Program-made: the position numbers and the translations under genes
Shown: one piece after another, positions 16,166-25,061 of the stretch
Layout: each line of letters begins with the position of its first letter
Position numbering within the stretch: the stretch's first letter is position 1
The notes under the pieces: model-generated
What the model was told of the DNA's origin: nothing
The model's input: only the letters and a program-made list of their open reading frames with translations
Database searches by the model: none
From: Glycomyces sp. YM15
GTDB taxonomy: Bacteria > Actinomycetota > Actinomycetes > Mycobacteriales > Micromonosporaceae
Length of the DNA: 64,000 bases
NCBI RefSeq assembly: GCF_016918015.1
Contig: NZ_JAERMK010000010.1
Coordinates: 1-64,000, forward strand
Direction of reading: 5' to 3'

Positions 16166-17332
16166 CTACTGGAGCGGAGCGCCCATCTGGTTCATGAAGT
16201 CGACCGGGTCCACCGCGCCCGCCGGGCTGCGGTCGGCGTTCAAGTGCGTCTCGAAGTGCAGGTGCGGGCCGCTCGACCGGCCCGAGGAGCCGACATAGCC
16301 GAGGATCTGACCGGCCTGGACCACGTCGCCTTCCTTCACCAGTGGCGCAGAACCGAAGTGGCAGTAACGGGTCAGGTAGTCGCCGGCGTGGACGATGTTG
16401 ACGTACCAGCCGCATCCGGCCACCTCCGGCGAACCGTCCTGGTTGCAGGAGTAAGGCGCTCCGTACAGACTCGCGTTGCATTCGGCGGTGATCACGGTGC
16501 CCGCCGACGCCGCCACCACTGTCGCGCCGCGCGGCGCGCCGATGTCGACCCCGTTGTGGGTCGGGCGCTCGGCGGTCCTGAAGCCCGAGTTGAGCGGTCC
16601 CTCAACGGGAATCATCCAGCCCGAGGCGGAGAGTTGGCCAGAGGGATTGCAGTTGCCGAGCTGGGTGTCGACGGCGGCCACGCGGCCGCCGCCGCCGGTC
16701 AGAGTGTTCACGATCTCCGTGGCCTTCGGCTCGTGCTTGGCGTACGCATCGGGAAAGGCGGAGATCTGGACCCGTTGGGCCGCAACGGTGAGCGGGAGCG
16801 TCTCCCAGTCGTCGATGGTCTGGAGCTTCTCGTAGAACTTCGTGGAGGCGTAGACCGGATCGGTGACCTGTTCCGGTGTGCCCCAACCTGAGGAGGGACG
16901 CTGCTGGAACAGGCCTTGGGAGTCGTGGTCGTTCCGGTCGCCCAGGTGCCCGAGGTTCGTCAATCGCGATTCCTGCATCGCCGTCGCCACCGCGATGATC
17001 CAGCCCCGGGCCGGAATCTCCAGGTCCTGCCCGACCGAGATGATGATGGCGGCGTTCTTGATCTGCTCAGAGCTGTACGGGTCGATGGCGGGGAACTCGG
17101 CGTTCGGGTCGACCGTGGCGTTGGTGCCGCAGCCTGCCAGGGTCACGCTTCCTTCGTTACCGTTCGACTGGTCGGAGAGCAACTGCACGATCGAGAAGAC
17201 CGCACCGAGGCAGCACACGCTGAGCACCGTAAGCGTCCACATGAGAGGACGAAGCTTCTTGGGAATCTTCGGGGGCTTGGGGTCTAGAGAGTATTCCTTC
17301 GCAGTGGTCCCGTCATCGCCGATGGTGCTCAT
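16166..17332 (-). CDS. T4SS-type cell-wall hydrolase: transglycosylase-like plus M23 peptidase
   Basis: 388 aa bifunctional peptidoglycan hydrolase. After a cytoplasmic Lys/Pro-rich start and one membrane helix (about 31-52), residues 92-210 form a lysozyme-like domain with the likely catalytic Glu in AMQESRLTN (E121) and the GLFQQRPSSGWG segment. Residues 240-388 form an M23 peptidase: H259 and D263 in HNGVDIGAP and the HLHFE motif (H357, H359) supply the zinc ligands and base. In conjugative and secretion systems such VirB1-type enzymes open the wall for the channel. It is the last gene of the operon; its ATG overlaps the preceding stop by 4 nt. Confidence 0.9.
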   Translation of the reverse strand: MSTIGDDGTTAKEYSLDPKPPKIPKKLRPLMWTLTVLSVCCLGAVFSIVQLLSDQSNGNEGSVTLAGCGTNATVDPNAEFPAIDPYSSEQIKNAAIIISVGQDLEIPARGWIIAVATAMQESRLTNLGHLGDRNDHDSQGLFQQRPSSGWGTPEQVTDPVYASTKFYEKLQTIDDWETLPLTVAAQRVQISAFPDAYAKHEPKATEIVNTLTGGGGRVAAVDTQLGNCNPSGQLSASGWMIPVEGPLNSGFRTAERPTHNGVDIGAPRGATVVAASAGTVITAECNASLYGAPYSCNQDGSPEVAGCGWYVNIVHAGDYLTRYCHFGSAPLVKEGDVVQAGQILGYVGSSGRSSGPHLHFETHLNADRSPAGAVDPVDFMNQMGAPLQ

Positions 17333-17868
17333 GACTGCTCCCAGTCGATCGCCGAGACGAGCCAGCCGGTCCCGGACAGGTTGTTGGAGCTTTCAGTCAT
17401 GGTGAGTGTCAACGTGCCCGTGTCCATCGGGATGCCGACCTTCGTGCCCTCGGGGACAGGTTCCCCGGTGATCTCCTTCGCGGGCACCGAGATGGGGTCG
17501 ACGCCCTGCAGCAGCTCGGCCTGTTCGTCGGTGATGAAGGGAAGGAGTGAGTTGTACCAGTTGTCAGCACCGAACCCGTTGGGGTTGAGCCAGACCTCGG
17601 CGAATTCGACCGATCGGTCCACCGCCTCCTGCGGCAATTCGATGTCGGGATAGCAGTCGTCGCCTTCGCAGTTCTCAGTCGCGAAGCCGTCGTCCTCGGT
17701 GAAGGCCTCGGAGCTTGCCTCAGAGGTCGAGTTGCCATCGGCGGAATTCCCACCGTCGAGCGGTGTCTGCTGGCGTTGCGAGGCCAGCGCGATCACCCCG
17801 AGCACGAGTACCAGGATGATGACAACGATCCCGTTGCGGGAGAAGATGATCCGGAGGGCTCGGTTCAT
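17329..17868 (-). CDS. VirB8/TcpC-like single-pass protein
   Basis: 179 aa. One membrane helix (about 11-30, NGIVVIILVLVLGVIALAS) is followed by an acidic Ser/Glu/Asp linker with a Cys pair (ENCEGDDCYPD) and a compact C-terminal domain rich in strands (VPEGTKVGIPMDTGTLTLTM). Size, topology and place between the VirB6-like and hydrolase genes fit the VirB8/TcpC group, which has an NTF2-like periplasmic fold; the fold itself is inferred. The stop overlaps the next start (ATGA). Confidence 0.65.
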   Translation of the reverse strand: MNRALRIIFSRNGIVVIILVLVLGVIALASQRQQTPLDGGNSADGNSTSEASSEAFTEDDGFATENCEGDDCYPDIELPQEAVDRSVEFAEVWLNPNGFGADNWYNSLLPFITDEQAELLQGVDPISVPAKEITGEPVPEGTKVGIPMDTGTLTLTMTESSNNLSGTGWLVSAIDWEQS

Positions 17869-17871
17869 CGG

Positions 17872-19791
17872 TCACTCTTTTCTCGAAGGCCGGTAGACCT
17901 CTCCGCCACCGCCGGACGCGCCTGTCCCGCTGGGGCCGCCGGTGCCGGCCGGCTGGTCGGCTCCCGTCTTCTGCTCGGGCAGGGTGTCAGTGCTGCGCGG
18001 GGTTCGGACGCTGTCGGTGACCTCTTCAGGTCGGGCGTCGTCTCGGCGCCGGGAGATCCGTTCGCGCTCGCGCTCGCGTTCGGCCTCCCGCTCGGCTTCG
18101 CTAGTGCGCCTGCCGAGGAAGGAGTCGGCCACGCCGCCGCCGGCGGCGAGTCCGGCGATGCGTCTCCCGGGTCGTAGTAGCAGCCAGGCGGCGACGCCCA
18201 AGAGTCCAATGAGGACGACCTGCAGCCAGACGGGCATGGTGGTGCCCAGGATGCGACTCGAAGCCCAGATGTAGATCACTGCGGCCAGCGAGAAGATCGC
18301 GACGTTGATGATCGCGCCGAGGACCGTGTTGACCAGGCGTTTGAACGGGCCCCCGGCCGGGCGCAGGAGCGCGATGGTGCCGATGATCGGCAGGGCCACG
18401 ATCGCGAATCGCACGATCATGAAGCCCAGGATGATCATGATCGAGGCGGTGAGGTCGAAGAGCGAGAAGAAGATCGCGGTCAGCAGGGCGAGGAAGCCGG
18501 TGCCCGTCCGCTCCCAGGCGCGCTGGCCGCTGATGTTGGCGTAGGCCTCGGGGTCCTCGGTCTGGATCTGGGCGACCAGGTTCCGCCAGATCTCCTGCTT
18601 CTCCTCGATGAGGTCGTTGCGAGTGCCCGGGTCGTCCGCCTCGGAGTCCTCCTGCCAGGAGAAGGCCTGGGCGGCGAAGAGCGCGGGCCCGTACTTGTAG
18701 GCGGTGTTGGAGTCAGTGACGACCGGGTTGCCTTCGGCGTCCTCGACGACCTTGCCGTCGCGCTCCTGGAAGGTGACCTCTTCGCTCTGGCCGAGCATGG
18801 TCCGCAGCCAGTTCTGGTAGAGCACCTGGCCGGAGACCGTGTCGGAGGCGACGACGGCGGCAGAGCGAGTGTCGATGCAGAAGCCCTCGCCGTTGTTCCG
18901 CTTGAGTTCGTCGTAGCGTGCTTGGGTCATGCCGTCTTCGCGCAGGCAGCCCTCGACCATGTCGTCGTTGATGAGCACGGTGCTGAGGTTCATGCCGATG
19001 GTCAAGGCCTGGTCGGTGTACTCGGCGGCCTTAACCGGCCAGCGCACGACGGCGGTGACGAGCACGAGAATCAGCACGGCCCAGGCCACGGTTGTTACGG
19101 CGTTGTTCATGTCGGCCTGCTTTGAGCGCCAAAGCAGGTAAAGCCCGATCAGGCCAACGGTGACCGCGCCGAAGACGGTGAATATCTGGCGGTACAGGAC
19201 CTCGGTGCCCTGCTCCATGAAGTCGTTGGACCAACCCCACATGTTGTCGGGTTCCCACGCGGCCTGTCGCATCGAGTTCGCGGCGCCGACCGTCGCCAGG
19301 GACAGGTTGAACTCCATGTTCGCCAAGGCGTTCGCGGTATCGGCGCCGTTGGGGATCGAGACCGAGTCAACGCAGCCGCCGCCGATGGCCATTTCCTGCG
19401 AGCCGTACATCGGGAGTTGATAGCCCGCGTAGCCGTAGGCGCTGTAGGTGCCGATGCCCTCACTCTTGTCGAGCCTGCTCGGTTCGGCGAACCATCCCGC
19501 CATACCAGAGTCCGGCGAGGCCGGTTGGGGCGCGGCTTCGCACTGGAGTTCCTGCCCCGCAGGCAGTTCGTCGACGCAGTCGCTCCAAGCAGTGTGCCAC
19601 TCGTAGTCCGTGCAACCCCCCGCATCGCCTTGTGCCCCAGCCATTCCCGGTGTGAAGACCAGGGCACCGGCCGCCGCCGTCAAGGCAAGCAGCACGCGGC
19701 CGAGTCGTCCGGCCGCGCGTTTCGCGAAGCCGGATGGTCGGTGTGCGGATTTGGGAGGAGCAAGGTCGTGATCGGCGGAGGGGTCGGTCAC
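17872..19791 (-). CDS. VirB6/TrbL-like polytopic channel protein
   Basis: 639 aa. A basic cytoplasmic start is followed by a signal-like helix ending in GMAGA (about 50). An extracytoplasmic Cys-rich domain of about 150 aa comes next, then membrane helices near 205-222, 232-250, 445-475 (containing FDLTASIMIILGFMIV), 490-512 and 518-536, and a charged disordered tail with Arg/Glu repeats. A large loop (255-430) lies between the helix groups. This multi-helix plan with a conserved central LTASIM-type segment is typical of VirB6/TrbL/TcpH, the inner-membrane channel of type IV secretion. It begins at a GTG that overlaps the ATPase stop by 4 nt. Confidence 0.8.
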   Translation of the reverse strand: MTDPSADHDLAPPKSAHRPSGFAKRAAGRLGRVLLALTAAAGALVFTPGMAGAQGDAGGCTDYEWHTAWSDCVDELPAGQELQCEAAPQPASPDSGMAGWFAEPSRLDKSEGIGTYSAYGYAGYQLPMYGSQEMAIGGGCVDSVSIPNGADTANALANMEFNLSLATVGAANSMRQAAWEPDNMWGWSNDFMEQGTEVLYRQIFTVFGAVTVGLIGLYLLWRSKQADMNNAVTTVAWAVLILVLVTAVVRWPVKAAEYTDQALTIGMNLSTVLINDDMVEGCLREDGMTQARYDELKRNNGEGFCIDTRSAAVVASDTVSGQVLYQNWLRTMLGQSEEVTFQERDGKVVEDAEGNPVVTDSNTAYKYGPALFAAQAFSWQEDSEADDPGTRNDLIEEKQEIWRNLVAQIQTEDPEAYANISGQRAWERTGTGFLALLTAIFFSLFDLTASIMIILGFMIVRFAIVALPIIGTIALLRPAGGPFKRLVNTVLGAIINVAIFSLAAVIYIWASSRILGTTMPVWLQVVLIGLLGVAAWLLLRPGRRIAGLAAGGGVADSFLGRRTSEAEREAERERERERISRRRDDARPEEVTDSVRTPRSTDTLPEQKTGADQPAGTGGPSGTGASGGGGEVYRPSRKE

Positions 19792-22700
19792 TTCGCCTCC
19801 CCGGGCGTGGTGTTCAGGTACTCGAGCAGGTTGCGGACCCAGCTGAAGTCGGCGCGGATGCGCTGGACGCGTCCGTCGACGTCGCGCATCACGAACTCGC
19901 GGTAGGGGAGCTTCTGCGTCTCCGCGGCATCCACTTCGGAGAGCGAGGCGAGGACGTTCTCGTAGCCGACTCCCGTGGGCACGCGCAGCAGCTTCAGCGC
20001 CTCCTCGGCCACCTCGCGGTCCTCCGCGATGCGGCCGACGAAGACCGTGGAGACCAGGTTCTGCACGTCGAGCCCGAGGATGTCCTTCGGGTTCTGGCTC
20101 GCCACCAGCGCCGCGAGGTTCCATTTGCGGGAGTCGCGGGCCAGACGCACCAGGAACGAGCGGCCGGACTTCCAGCCCTCCATGAAGTGCGCCTCGTCGA
20201 GACCGACGAGCTTGCGGCGGTGCATGTCCCCGCCGTAGGCGCGGCGCACGGCCAGGCGGTGCGCGGTGTGGAGCATCGGTAGGGCCAGGGCCTCTTCGGC
20301 GCTCCAGTACTCGCGCTCGATCCCGAGGTCGGGGAGGCGCAGGCCGGACATGGTGATCACCGTCAGCGCGGTGTCGTCCTCGAGCACGCCCTTGTCGGGG
20401 CTGCCGAAGAAGAGCTTCGCGAGCGGCATCTCGGCGGTGTCGAGCAGGAGCGCGGCGAGTTCGGCGCCGTCGCCGGAGACGTGGTCCTCGGCGTCCTGCA
20501 GGGACTCGACGATGTCCTCGATGGTCGAGTCCTCCTCGGCCGGGACGTGCCGGGCCGCGTGGCGCAGAAGGCGGGCAGTGGAGGCCTCGCGCTGGATCTG
20601 CGGCGGCAGGAGCATCGAGGCGATGTCCTGCACGAGCATGCGTCTTTCGCTGCGCGCGTTGGAGATCGCGATGTCGTATTCGCGCTGGCCGTCGGGGGTG
20701 TCCTCGTAGTGCTCCCGCTTCGGGGAGGGGATGAGCGCGTACGGCGCGAGCGTGCCGTACTCCGAGCCGGTGAGGTTGAGGACCCGCGAGTACGGCTTGA
20801 GCTCGGGCATCTCGCACAGTCGCGCGAGCGGGCCCGACGGGTCGAGCAGCGTGACCTGGACGCCGCGGCGGGCCGCCAGGTACCCGATCGCGCCCATCAG
20901 CGTCGATTTACCGCCGCCGGGTTCGGCGACGAAGACCGAGAGGCCCGACTTCTCGCGCACTTCGGTGGCGAAGTGCATGTCGAGGAAGACCGGGCGGCGG
21001 CAGGTGCCCGCGGTGCGGCCGATGAGGTCGCCCCGCTGGTCGCCCACAGTGGACGCCGCCTGGGGCAGGGCCGCGGCGAAGAGCTTCACCGGCATGCGGC
21101 GCACGTACCCGGTCTGCGCGACCGGCTCGCCCGGGATGAACTCGCGGGCCAGCCAGTCCTGGTTCTTCGGGTGCTGGAGGCTGATGCGCATGTCCCGCTG
21201 GTACATCTGCATCAGCGTGCGAGCGCGCTCCAGGCACTCCTCCTTCGTGTCGGCGGTGACCGCGATGCGGTGCCAGCCGTGGGCGCGCGCGGCGTCGATC
21301 GGCAGGCCCGTGGTCATCTCGTCGCCCACGCCGAGGGCGCGTTCGGCGAGGCGCTGGAGTTCCGGCGGGGCGTCCATCGCGTGCTCGTCGTAGTCGCGCT
21401 GCTGGGAGCGGATGAGGCGCAGACGGTGGTCGAGGTCGCGGAAGGCCTCGCCGGGGCCGAGGATGTCGATGCGACTGGAGATCTCCACGGGCCACGGGCA
21501 GCGCTCGTGGAAGTGCAGCCACGGCTCGTGGCGCTGGGGGATCTCGAGCTCCTCCATGCGGCCGACGGTGAGGACCGCGGTGTGCTTCTCCTCGCCGGTG
21601 AGGCGGTTGACGAGCTTCACCGTGGAGCCGTAAGGACTCCGGTAGCGCTCGATCGACTCGGTGAGGGCCAGGACGTCGCCGGACTCCCACTCGCTGTTCG
21701 AGCCCGAGAGCAGGCGCGGCGGCGACATCCCCAGGGCGACCGACCGGTAGACGAGCCATTCGAGCTCGGCGGTGGTGGCTCGGCGGGCGCGCACGCCGAA
21801 CGATCCGAGGACCTCGTCGAACTGGAGGCTGCGCTTCTCGATCTTCTCGCGTTCGGAGAGCTTGGTGCCGCGGCCGAACATGCGGCCGACCTTCTCACCC
21901 AGCTGGTCGAGGGCGCCGCGGCGGCTGAAGGTGATGCCGAGGAACGTCTCGCCCTCCGCGTGCGAGAGCTGCTGCAGGTGGCGCTGGGCGGCCACGAGGT
22001 GGTCGGCCCAGCTGGTGCCGCCGGGGACGGTGCGCAGCGGGCGCGCGGTGTACTTGTCGACGGTGCGGGCCCACTGGTCGGCCGGGAACGGGCGGGTGGT
22101 GCGGCGCAGGTGGACGCGCATGCCCGCGAGGCCGGCGAACTGCTCGGCGATGGCGACGATGAGCGCCTCGCGCTCGAGGTCGGGCCGGAAGGACCAGCGG
22201 ACGCCGGGCAGTTTGTACCAGGCGGTGACCGAGGCGGGTGTGAACGTGGCGTGTCCGGCGATCTCGGTGAGGCTCAGCTCGCGGAGCGGCTGCTTCTCCT
22301 TGTCCCTGGGCAGCGGCTTGACGCGGGTCGGCTTCTGGTCGGTGGTGTCGAGCACCGCGGCCTCGGCGCGGGCCTGCTTGACCGGGACGAGGTCCTGGCC
22401 CGGCACCCTTTGTGCACCCTTTTGTTCAGCTGCCGTACGACCTGTGGAAACTTTCCCGCGTCGCTGGTCAACAGCCTGTGGATAACTTTGCCCCGACTGT
22501 GGATAACTGCCGTTGTGTTGTGGATAACCCTGTGGATTTCCGCTGGTAGGTGCCTGTGGGTAACGTTGTGCATACCCCTGTGGATAACTCCCCGGATTCT
22601 GTGGATAACCCTGGGGATAAGCCTGTGGACGACTCGCCGACGGCGGTGTCGTCGGCGCAGGTGGGGACGCGTGTCGGACGGAGTCCGAAGGAGCAGCGGA

Positions 22701-22985
22701 GCGATGGGGCTCCACTGGGGAGGGCGTGGCGGCCGGGCTCGGCTGGGTCGGGCTCTGCGCCGGGGGCGCGCTCGCCGAGCGGACCGCCTGGGCCGGCTCC
22801 GCGCCGCGCCCGTTGCCGGGCTCGGCGCTCTGCCGCTTGACGGGCTCGGCCCGAAAGACCGCGTCGGCCAGAGCGGTGGCGTCGTCGCCGAGATCGCCTG
22901 CGTGCCGCTCCCGGTCGCGCACGGGCGCGGGCGGCCGGGGGGCGGAGAACTTGGCGACGGGCTGTCGGCGATCCTCGCCGCTCAT
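19788..22985 (-). CDS. VirB4-like secretion ATPase with YPQ-repeat N-terminus
   Basis: 1065 aa. Residues 1-240 are disordered, Pro/Ser/Ala-rich, with about eight Y-P-Q repeats at 120-180. Residues 250-640 form the VirB4-type N-terminal region. The ATPase domain follows: Walker A AEPGGGKSTL near 687, Walker B KLVGLDEAHFME near 930, and a C-terminal region with LVASQNPKDILG that resembles the sensor motif. VirB4 proteins energise assembly and substrate transfer in type IV secretion. Both ends overlap neighbours by 4 nt. Oddity: the YPQ repeats use TAT and CCA codons, rare in this gene, and so spell DnaA boxes (22443-22632). No coupling protein gene is adjacent. Confidence 0.9.
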   Translation of the reverse strand: MSGEDRRQPVAKFSAPRPPAPVRDRERHAGDLGDDATALADAVFRAEPVKRQSAEPGNGRGAEPAQAVRSASAPPAQSPTQPSPAATPSPVEPHRSAAPSDSVRHASPPAPTTPPSASRPQAYPQGYPQNPGSYPQGYAQRYPQAPTSGNPQGYPQHNGSYPQSGQSYPQAVDQRRGKVSTGRTAAEQKGAQRVPGQDLVPVKQARAEAAVLDTTDQKPTRVKPLPRDKEKQPLRELSLTEIAGHATFTPASVTAWYKLPGVRWSFRPDLEREALIVAIAEQFAGLAGMRVHLRRTTRPFPADQWARTVDKYTARPLRTVPGGTSWADHLVAAQRHLQQLSHAEGETFLGITFSRRGALDQLGEKVGRMFGRGTKLSEREKIEKRSLQFDEVLGSFGVRARRATTAELEWLVYRSVALGMSPPRLLSGSNSEWESGDVLALTESIERYRSPYGSTVKLVNRLTGEEKHTAVLTVGRMEELEIPQRHEPWLHFHERCPWPVEISSRIDILGPGEAFRDLDHRLRLIRSQQRDYDEHAMDAPPELQRLAERALGVGDEMTTGLPIDAARAHGWHRIAVTADTKEECLERARTLMQMYQRDMRISLQHPKNQDWLAREFIPGEPVAQTGYVRRMPVKLFAAALPQAASTVGDQRGDLIGRTAGTCRRPVFLDMHFATEVREKSGLSVFVAEPGGGKSTLMGAIGYLAARRGVQVTLLDPSGPLARLCEMPELKPYSRVLNLTGSEYGTLAPYALIPSPKREHYEDTPDGQREYDIAISNARSERRMLVQDIASMLLPPQIQREASTARLLRHAARHVPAEEDSTIEDIVESLQDAEDHVSGDGAELAALLLDTAEMPLAKLFFGSPDKGVLEDDTALTVITMSGLRLPDLGIEREYWSAEEALALPMLHTAHRLAVRRAYGGDMHRRKLVGLDEAHFMEGWKSGRSFLVRLARDSRKWNLAALVASQNPKDILGLDVQNLVSTVFVGRIAEDREVAEEALKLLRVPTGVGYENVLASLSEVDAAETQKLPYREFVMRDVDGRVQRIRADFSWVRNLLEYLNTTPGEAK
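22443..22632. other. Cluster of DnaA-box-like 9-mers inside the VirB4-like gene
   Basis: Five exact TGTGGATAA sites (reverse complement TTATCCACA) start at 22477, 22498, 22519, 22579 and 22600, all in one orientation. One-mismatch sites start at 22555 (TGTGGGTAA) and 22612 (TGGGGATAA); looser ones start at 22443, 22531, 22567 and 22624. The block is visibly poorer in GC than its surroundings. Most copies encode Tyr-Pro-Gln, but the one at 22443 lies in a different codon phase. It could be a replication origin of a (former) mobile element, a DnaA-titration site, or a by-product of codon repeats. Confidence 0.6.
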
Positions 22986-23371
22986 ATGCGCTCCTCAGTT
23001 CGGACAGGCTCCACGAGTGTGGGCCGCAAGCGGATCGAACGGGTCGTGAACGCCGGTATCCGCTGCTCGTCCCCGGCCTCCCGCGTGCGCTTCCAGTCGG
23101 TGAGCAGTGTGCGGACCACGGTGGTGGCGGGGCGGTCGGCGTCGACGTAGCGGAAGATCAGCGAGGTGGCCACGAGGGCGAGGGAGATCTCGATGGCGGG
23201 GAAGAGGTCCACGTCGCCGGTGAAGGCCCATCGGAGCAGCATGAACAGGGCCAGCAGCGCGGCGAAGGCCCCGTACTGCCCGTAGGGAAGGTGGACGGGG
23301 AGGGTGTAGCCGGGAGGGCCGAGGTACAGCAGCCGGGCACGGTAGATGTCGTCGTCGGTGCGCAAGCGCAT
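22982..23371 (-). CDS. VirB3/PrgI-like membrane protein
   Basis: 129 aa. A 30-aa cytoplasmic start (DDDIYRARLLYLGPPGYTLP) precedes two close membrane helices (YGAFAALLALFMLLRWAF and FPAIEISLALVATSLIFRYV) and a basic C-terminal tail. Small two-helix proteins immediately before the VirB4 ATPase are characteristic of VirB3/PrgI/TcpE in type IV systems, where they anchor the ATPase. The stop overlaps the ATPase ATG (ATGA). Confidence 0.75.
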   Translation of the reverse strand: MRLRTDDDIYRARLLYLGPPGYTLPVHLPYGQYGAFAALLALFMLLRWAFTGDVDLFPAIEISLALVATSLIFRYVDADRPATTVVRTLLTDWKRTREAGDEQRIPAFTTRSIRLRPTLVEPVRTEERI

Positions 23372-23417
23372 GGGCGTCCTCCGTCCGGCCTAACTCAGGG
23401 CAATGGGGTGCGTCGCT

Positions 23418-23708
23418 CTAATCCTCTGAGCTGAAGAGGACGTCGACCAGGCCGCTGCCGACCGCGACCAGGACCACGGCTCCGGCGATGAAGGCGATGC
23501 CGATGATCGCGATGGTCGAGGAGGTGAGCACGCGGCTGACCTCGCCCTTGTTGGAACGCGCGATGAAGATGAGCCCGAGGATCGCCAGGAGGATCGGGGC
23601 GATCTTCGACAGGAAGAACCCGATGATCCCCTGCGTGTTGATCTCGGCGCCGGCCTGGGCGTGCGCGGCCACCGTCCAGAGTGTCTCTCTCATCATCGTC
23701 AGTCCCAT
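23418..23708 (-). CDS. VirB2/pilin-like small membrane protein
   Basis: 96 aa with two long hydrophobic helices (IIGFFLSKIAPILLAILGLIF and AIIGIAFIAGAVVLVAVGSGL) joined by a basic loop (ARSNKGEVSRVLTSS). This hairpin architecture and its place as first gene of the operon fit VirB2-type pilins or the TcpD/TrbC-like pore protein. The N-terminal residues up to about 20 end in AHAQA and may be a cleaved signal. Start uncertain: ATGs at 23708, 23696 and 23693 are possible, since the GGAAGG site abuts the first. Confidence 0.65.
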   Translation of the reverse strand: MGLTMMRETLWTVAAHAQAGAEINTQGIIGFFLSKIAPILLAILGLIFIARSNKGEVSRVLTSSTIAIIGIAFIAGAVVLVAVGSGLVDVLFSSED

Positions 23709-24080
23709 CCTTCCGTCACAGGAGTCACTGCAGTCTCACGTAACGCAATTTTCACTCATGTTTCTTGTCTCCCAACCCATTGGGGTCTTGCCACTCATCA
23801 TATGCCGCGGTGCTGACGGAACGCACCTTCGTCGGGCCGAAGAGCGACTGCAAGCGCCGCCAGCAGCCAGTGAACTTCATTCAGCGCCGGAAGGCAATCC
23901 GATGGGCGCGATCACTCCGTGTCGGCAATCCGACACTAAACTCAAGGAGGCCGGTGTCCTACGCTCGGAAGCGGCCAGGCACCGCACAATAGAGCCCGAC
24001 GACGCGGCACCGTCCGACACAACTCCATCCAGCCCACACCGCCGGCCACCAGGCCGAGCACCTACCTCGCGGAGACCACC
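23709..24080. other. Divergent promoter region of the secretion operon
   Basis: 372 bases between divergent genes, locally AT-richer than the genome (AATTTTCACTCATGTTTCTT near 23750). It presumably carries the promoter of the whole VirB-like operon. No gene is seen. Confidence 0.45.
23919..23936. promoter_or_regulatory. Inverted repeat, possible operator
   Basis: GTGTCGG-CAAT-CCGACAC, a perfect 7-bp repeat with a 4-nt spacer, in the divergent region. Part of it is directly repeated about 25 nt earlier (GGCAATCCGA). It may bind a regulator or form a small hairpin. Confidence 0.4.
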
Positions 24081-24893
24081 ATGGACTACATCGACGACAT
24101 CGCCGGGAGGCTCACCGCCGCCGCGATCGCCTTCGCCGTCGCCGGTCTCGCCGTCGCCGCACTCGCCGCCGCCGCCCTCGGCGGCGTCCGCGCCTCCGAG
24201 AAGTGGCCCTCCGCCCCCGTCCCGCGCCTCGGCCGCCCCGCCGTCATGACCGGCGCCCTCGCCGGCCTCGTCGTCTTCGCCCTCGCCGCGGGACTGTTCT
24301 CCTTGGCGCAGTTCGGCACCGGGCTCAACGCCAACCTGCGCGTGCTCCTCGCGGTCGGCGTCGACCTCGCCGCCCTCGCCATCGGATTGTGGTTGGTGAG
24401 CTACGTTGCGGGGAAGGTCGAAATGCGCACGCTCATCAACGTGCCCGACCAGCCGGTGAACCCGCCGCCGATCCCGGTGTCGGGCGACCCGACCCGCTAC
24501 CAGATGCCGGACTACACGGAGACCCCCATGGAACCCGAGCCGCAGGACTACCCGACCGCACCCGAACCGCGCCACCCGCAGCAGTACTCGGGCGCGCCGT
24601 ACGCGCCCGACACCGCCGCCACGGGCAGCCTCCCCACCTCTCGCTCCAAAGTGCCGACCATCCCCACCGACACCCGGCCCGGCTGGGTCTTCCAGGACCG
24701 CGGCACCGGCGCCTACTACGCCGCCGTCGCCCAGAGCCGCGGCGGCATCAGCCTCCTCGCCCTCGACGACTTCACCGTCGCCCGCACCGCCTCCCTCGTC
24801 GGCCCCCTCGAACTCGTCGGCTCCGTCGAAGCCACCGTGTGGCCCTTGGAGAACGGCGAGAACGGCAGGACCGAAGCCGAAGCCGAGCACTGA
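24081..24893 (+). CDS. Membrane protein with Pro-rich linker and C-terminal domain
   Basis: 270 aa. Three membrane helices (about 10-33, 55-73 and 85-108) precede a Pro/Tyr-rich linker (110-185, PDYTETPMEPEPQDYP) and a folded C-terminal domain from GWVFQDRGTGAYYAAVAQ to the end. The family is unknown. Its first-gene position before YbaB-like and WXG100-like genes suggests a membrane component or chaperone of that secretion cassette, but no motif proves it. Ribosome site GGAGA precedes the ATG. Confidence 0.65.
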   Translation: MDYIDDIAGRLTAAAIAFAVAGLAVAALAAAALGGVRASEKWPSAPVPRLGRPAVMTGALAGLVVFALAAGLFSLAQFGTGLNANLRVLLAVGVDLAALAIGLWLVSYVAGKVEMRTLINVPDQPVNPPPIPVSGDPTRYQMPDYTETPMEPEPQDYPTAPEPRHPQQYSGAPYAPDTAATGSLPTSRSKVPTIPTDTRPGWVFQDRGTGAYYAAVAQSRGGISLLALDDFTVARTASLVGPLELVGSVEATVWPLENGENGRTEAEAEH

Positions 24894-25061
24894 GCGGTCC
24901 ACCACGACCGACCGGGATGACGACCGCCGGAAACCGCGGGCGCCGAACGCCGCCGAGGCCGTGCCGAACAGGCGCGCACTGGTGCGAATCGGCCGGTAAC
25001 GGCTACTGTTCCTACGACGACCCGCCATCGCCGACCGTCCCCGTCGAAGTGAGCCGCACCC

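Noticed and set aside
22477-22608. Direct repeats around TGTGGATAA as a CRISPR array
   Set aside because: Units are only 9-12 bp, spacing is irregular and they are in frame with protein repeats; no spacers or cas genes.
20481-23150. 889-codon open frame antisense to the VirB4-like gene
   Set aside because: It mirrors a GC-rich coding strand, has Ala/Gly/Arg/Val-skewed composition with no domain, and opposes a clear ATPase gene in a coupled operon.
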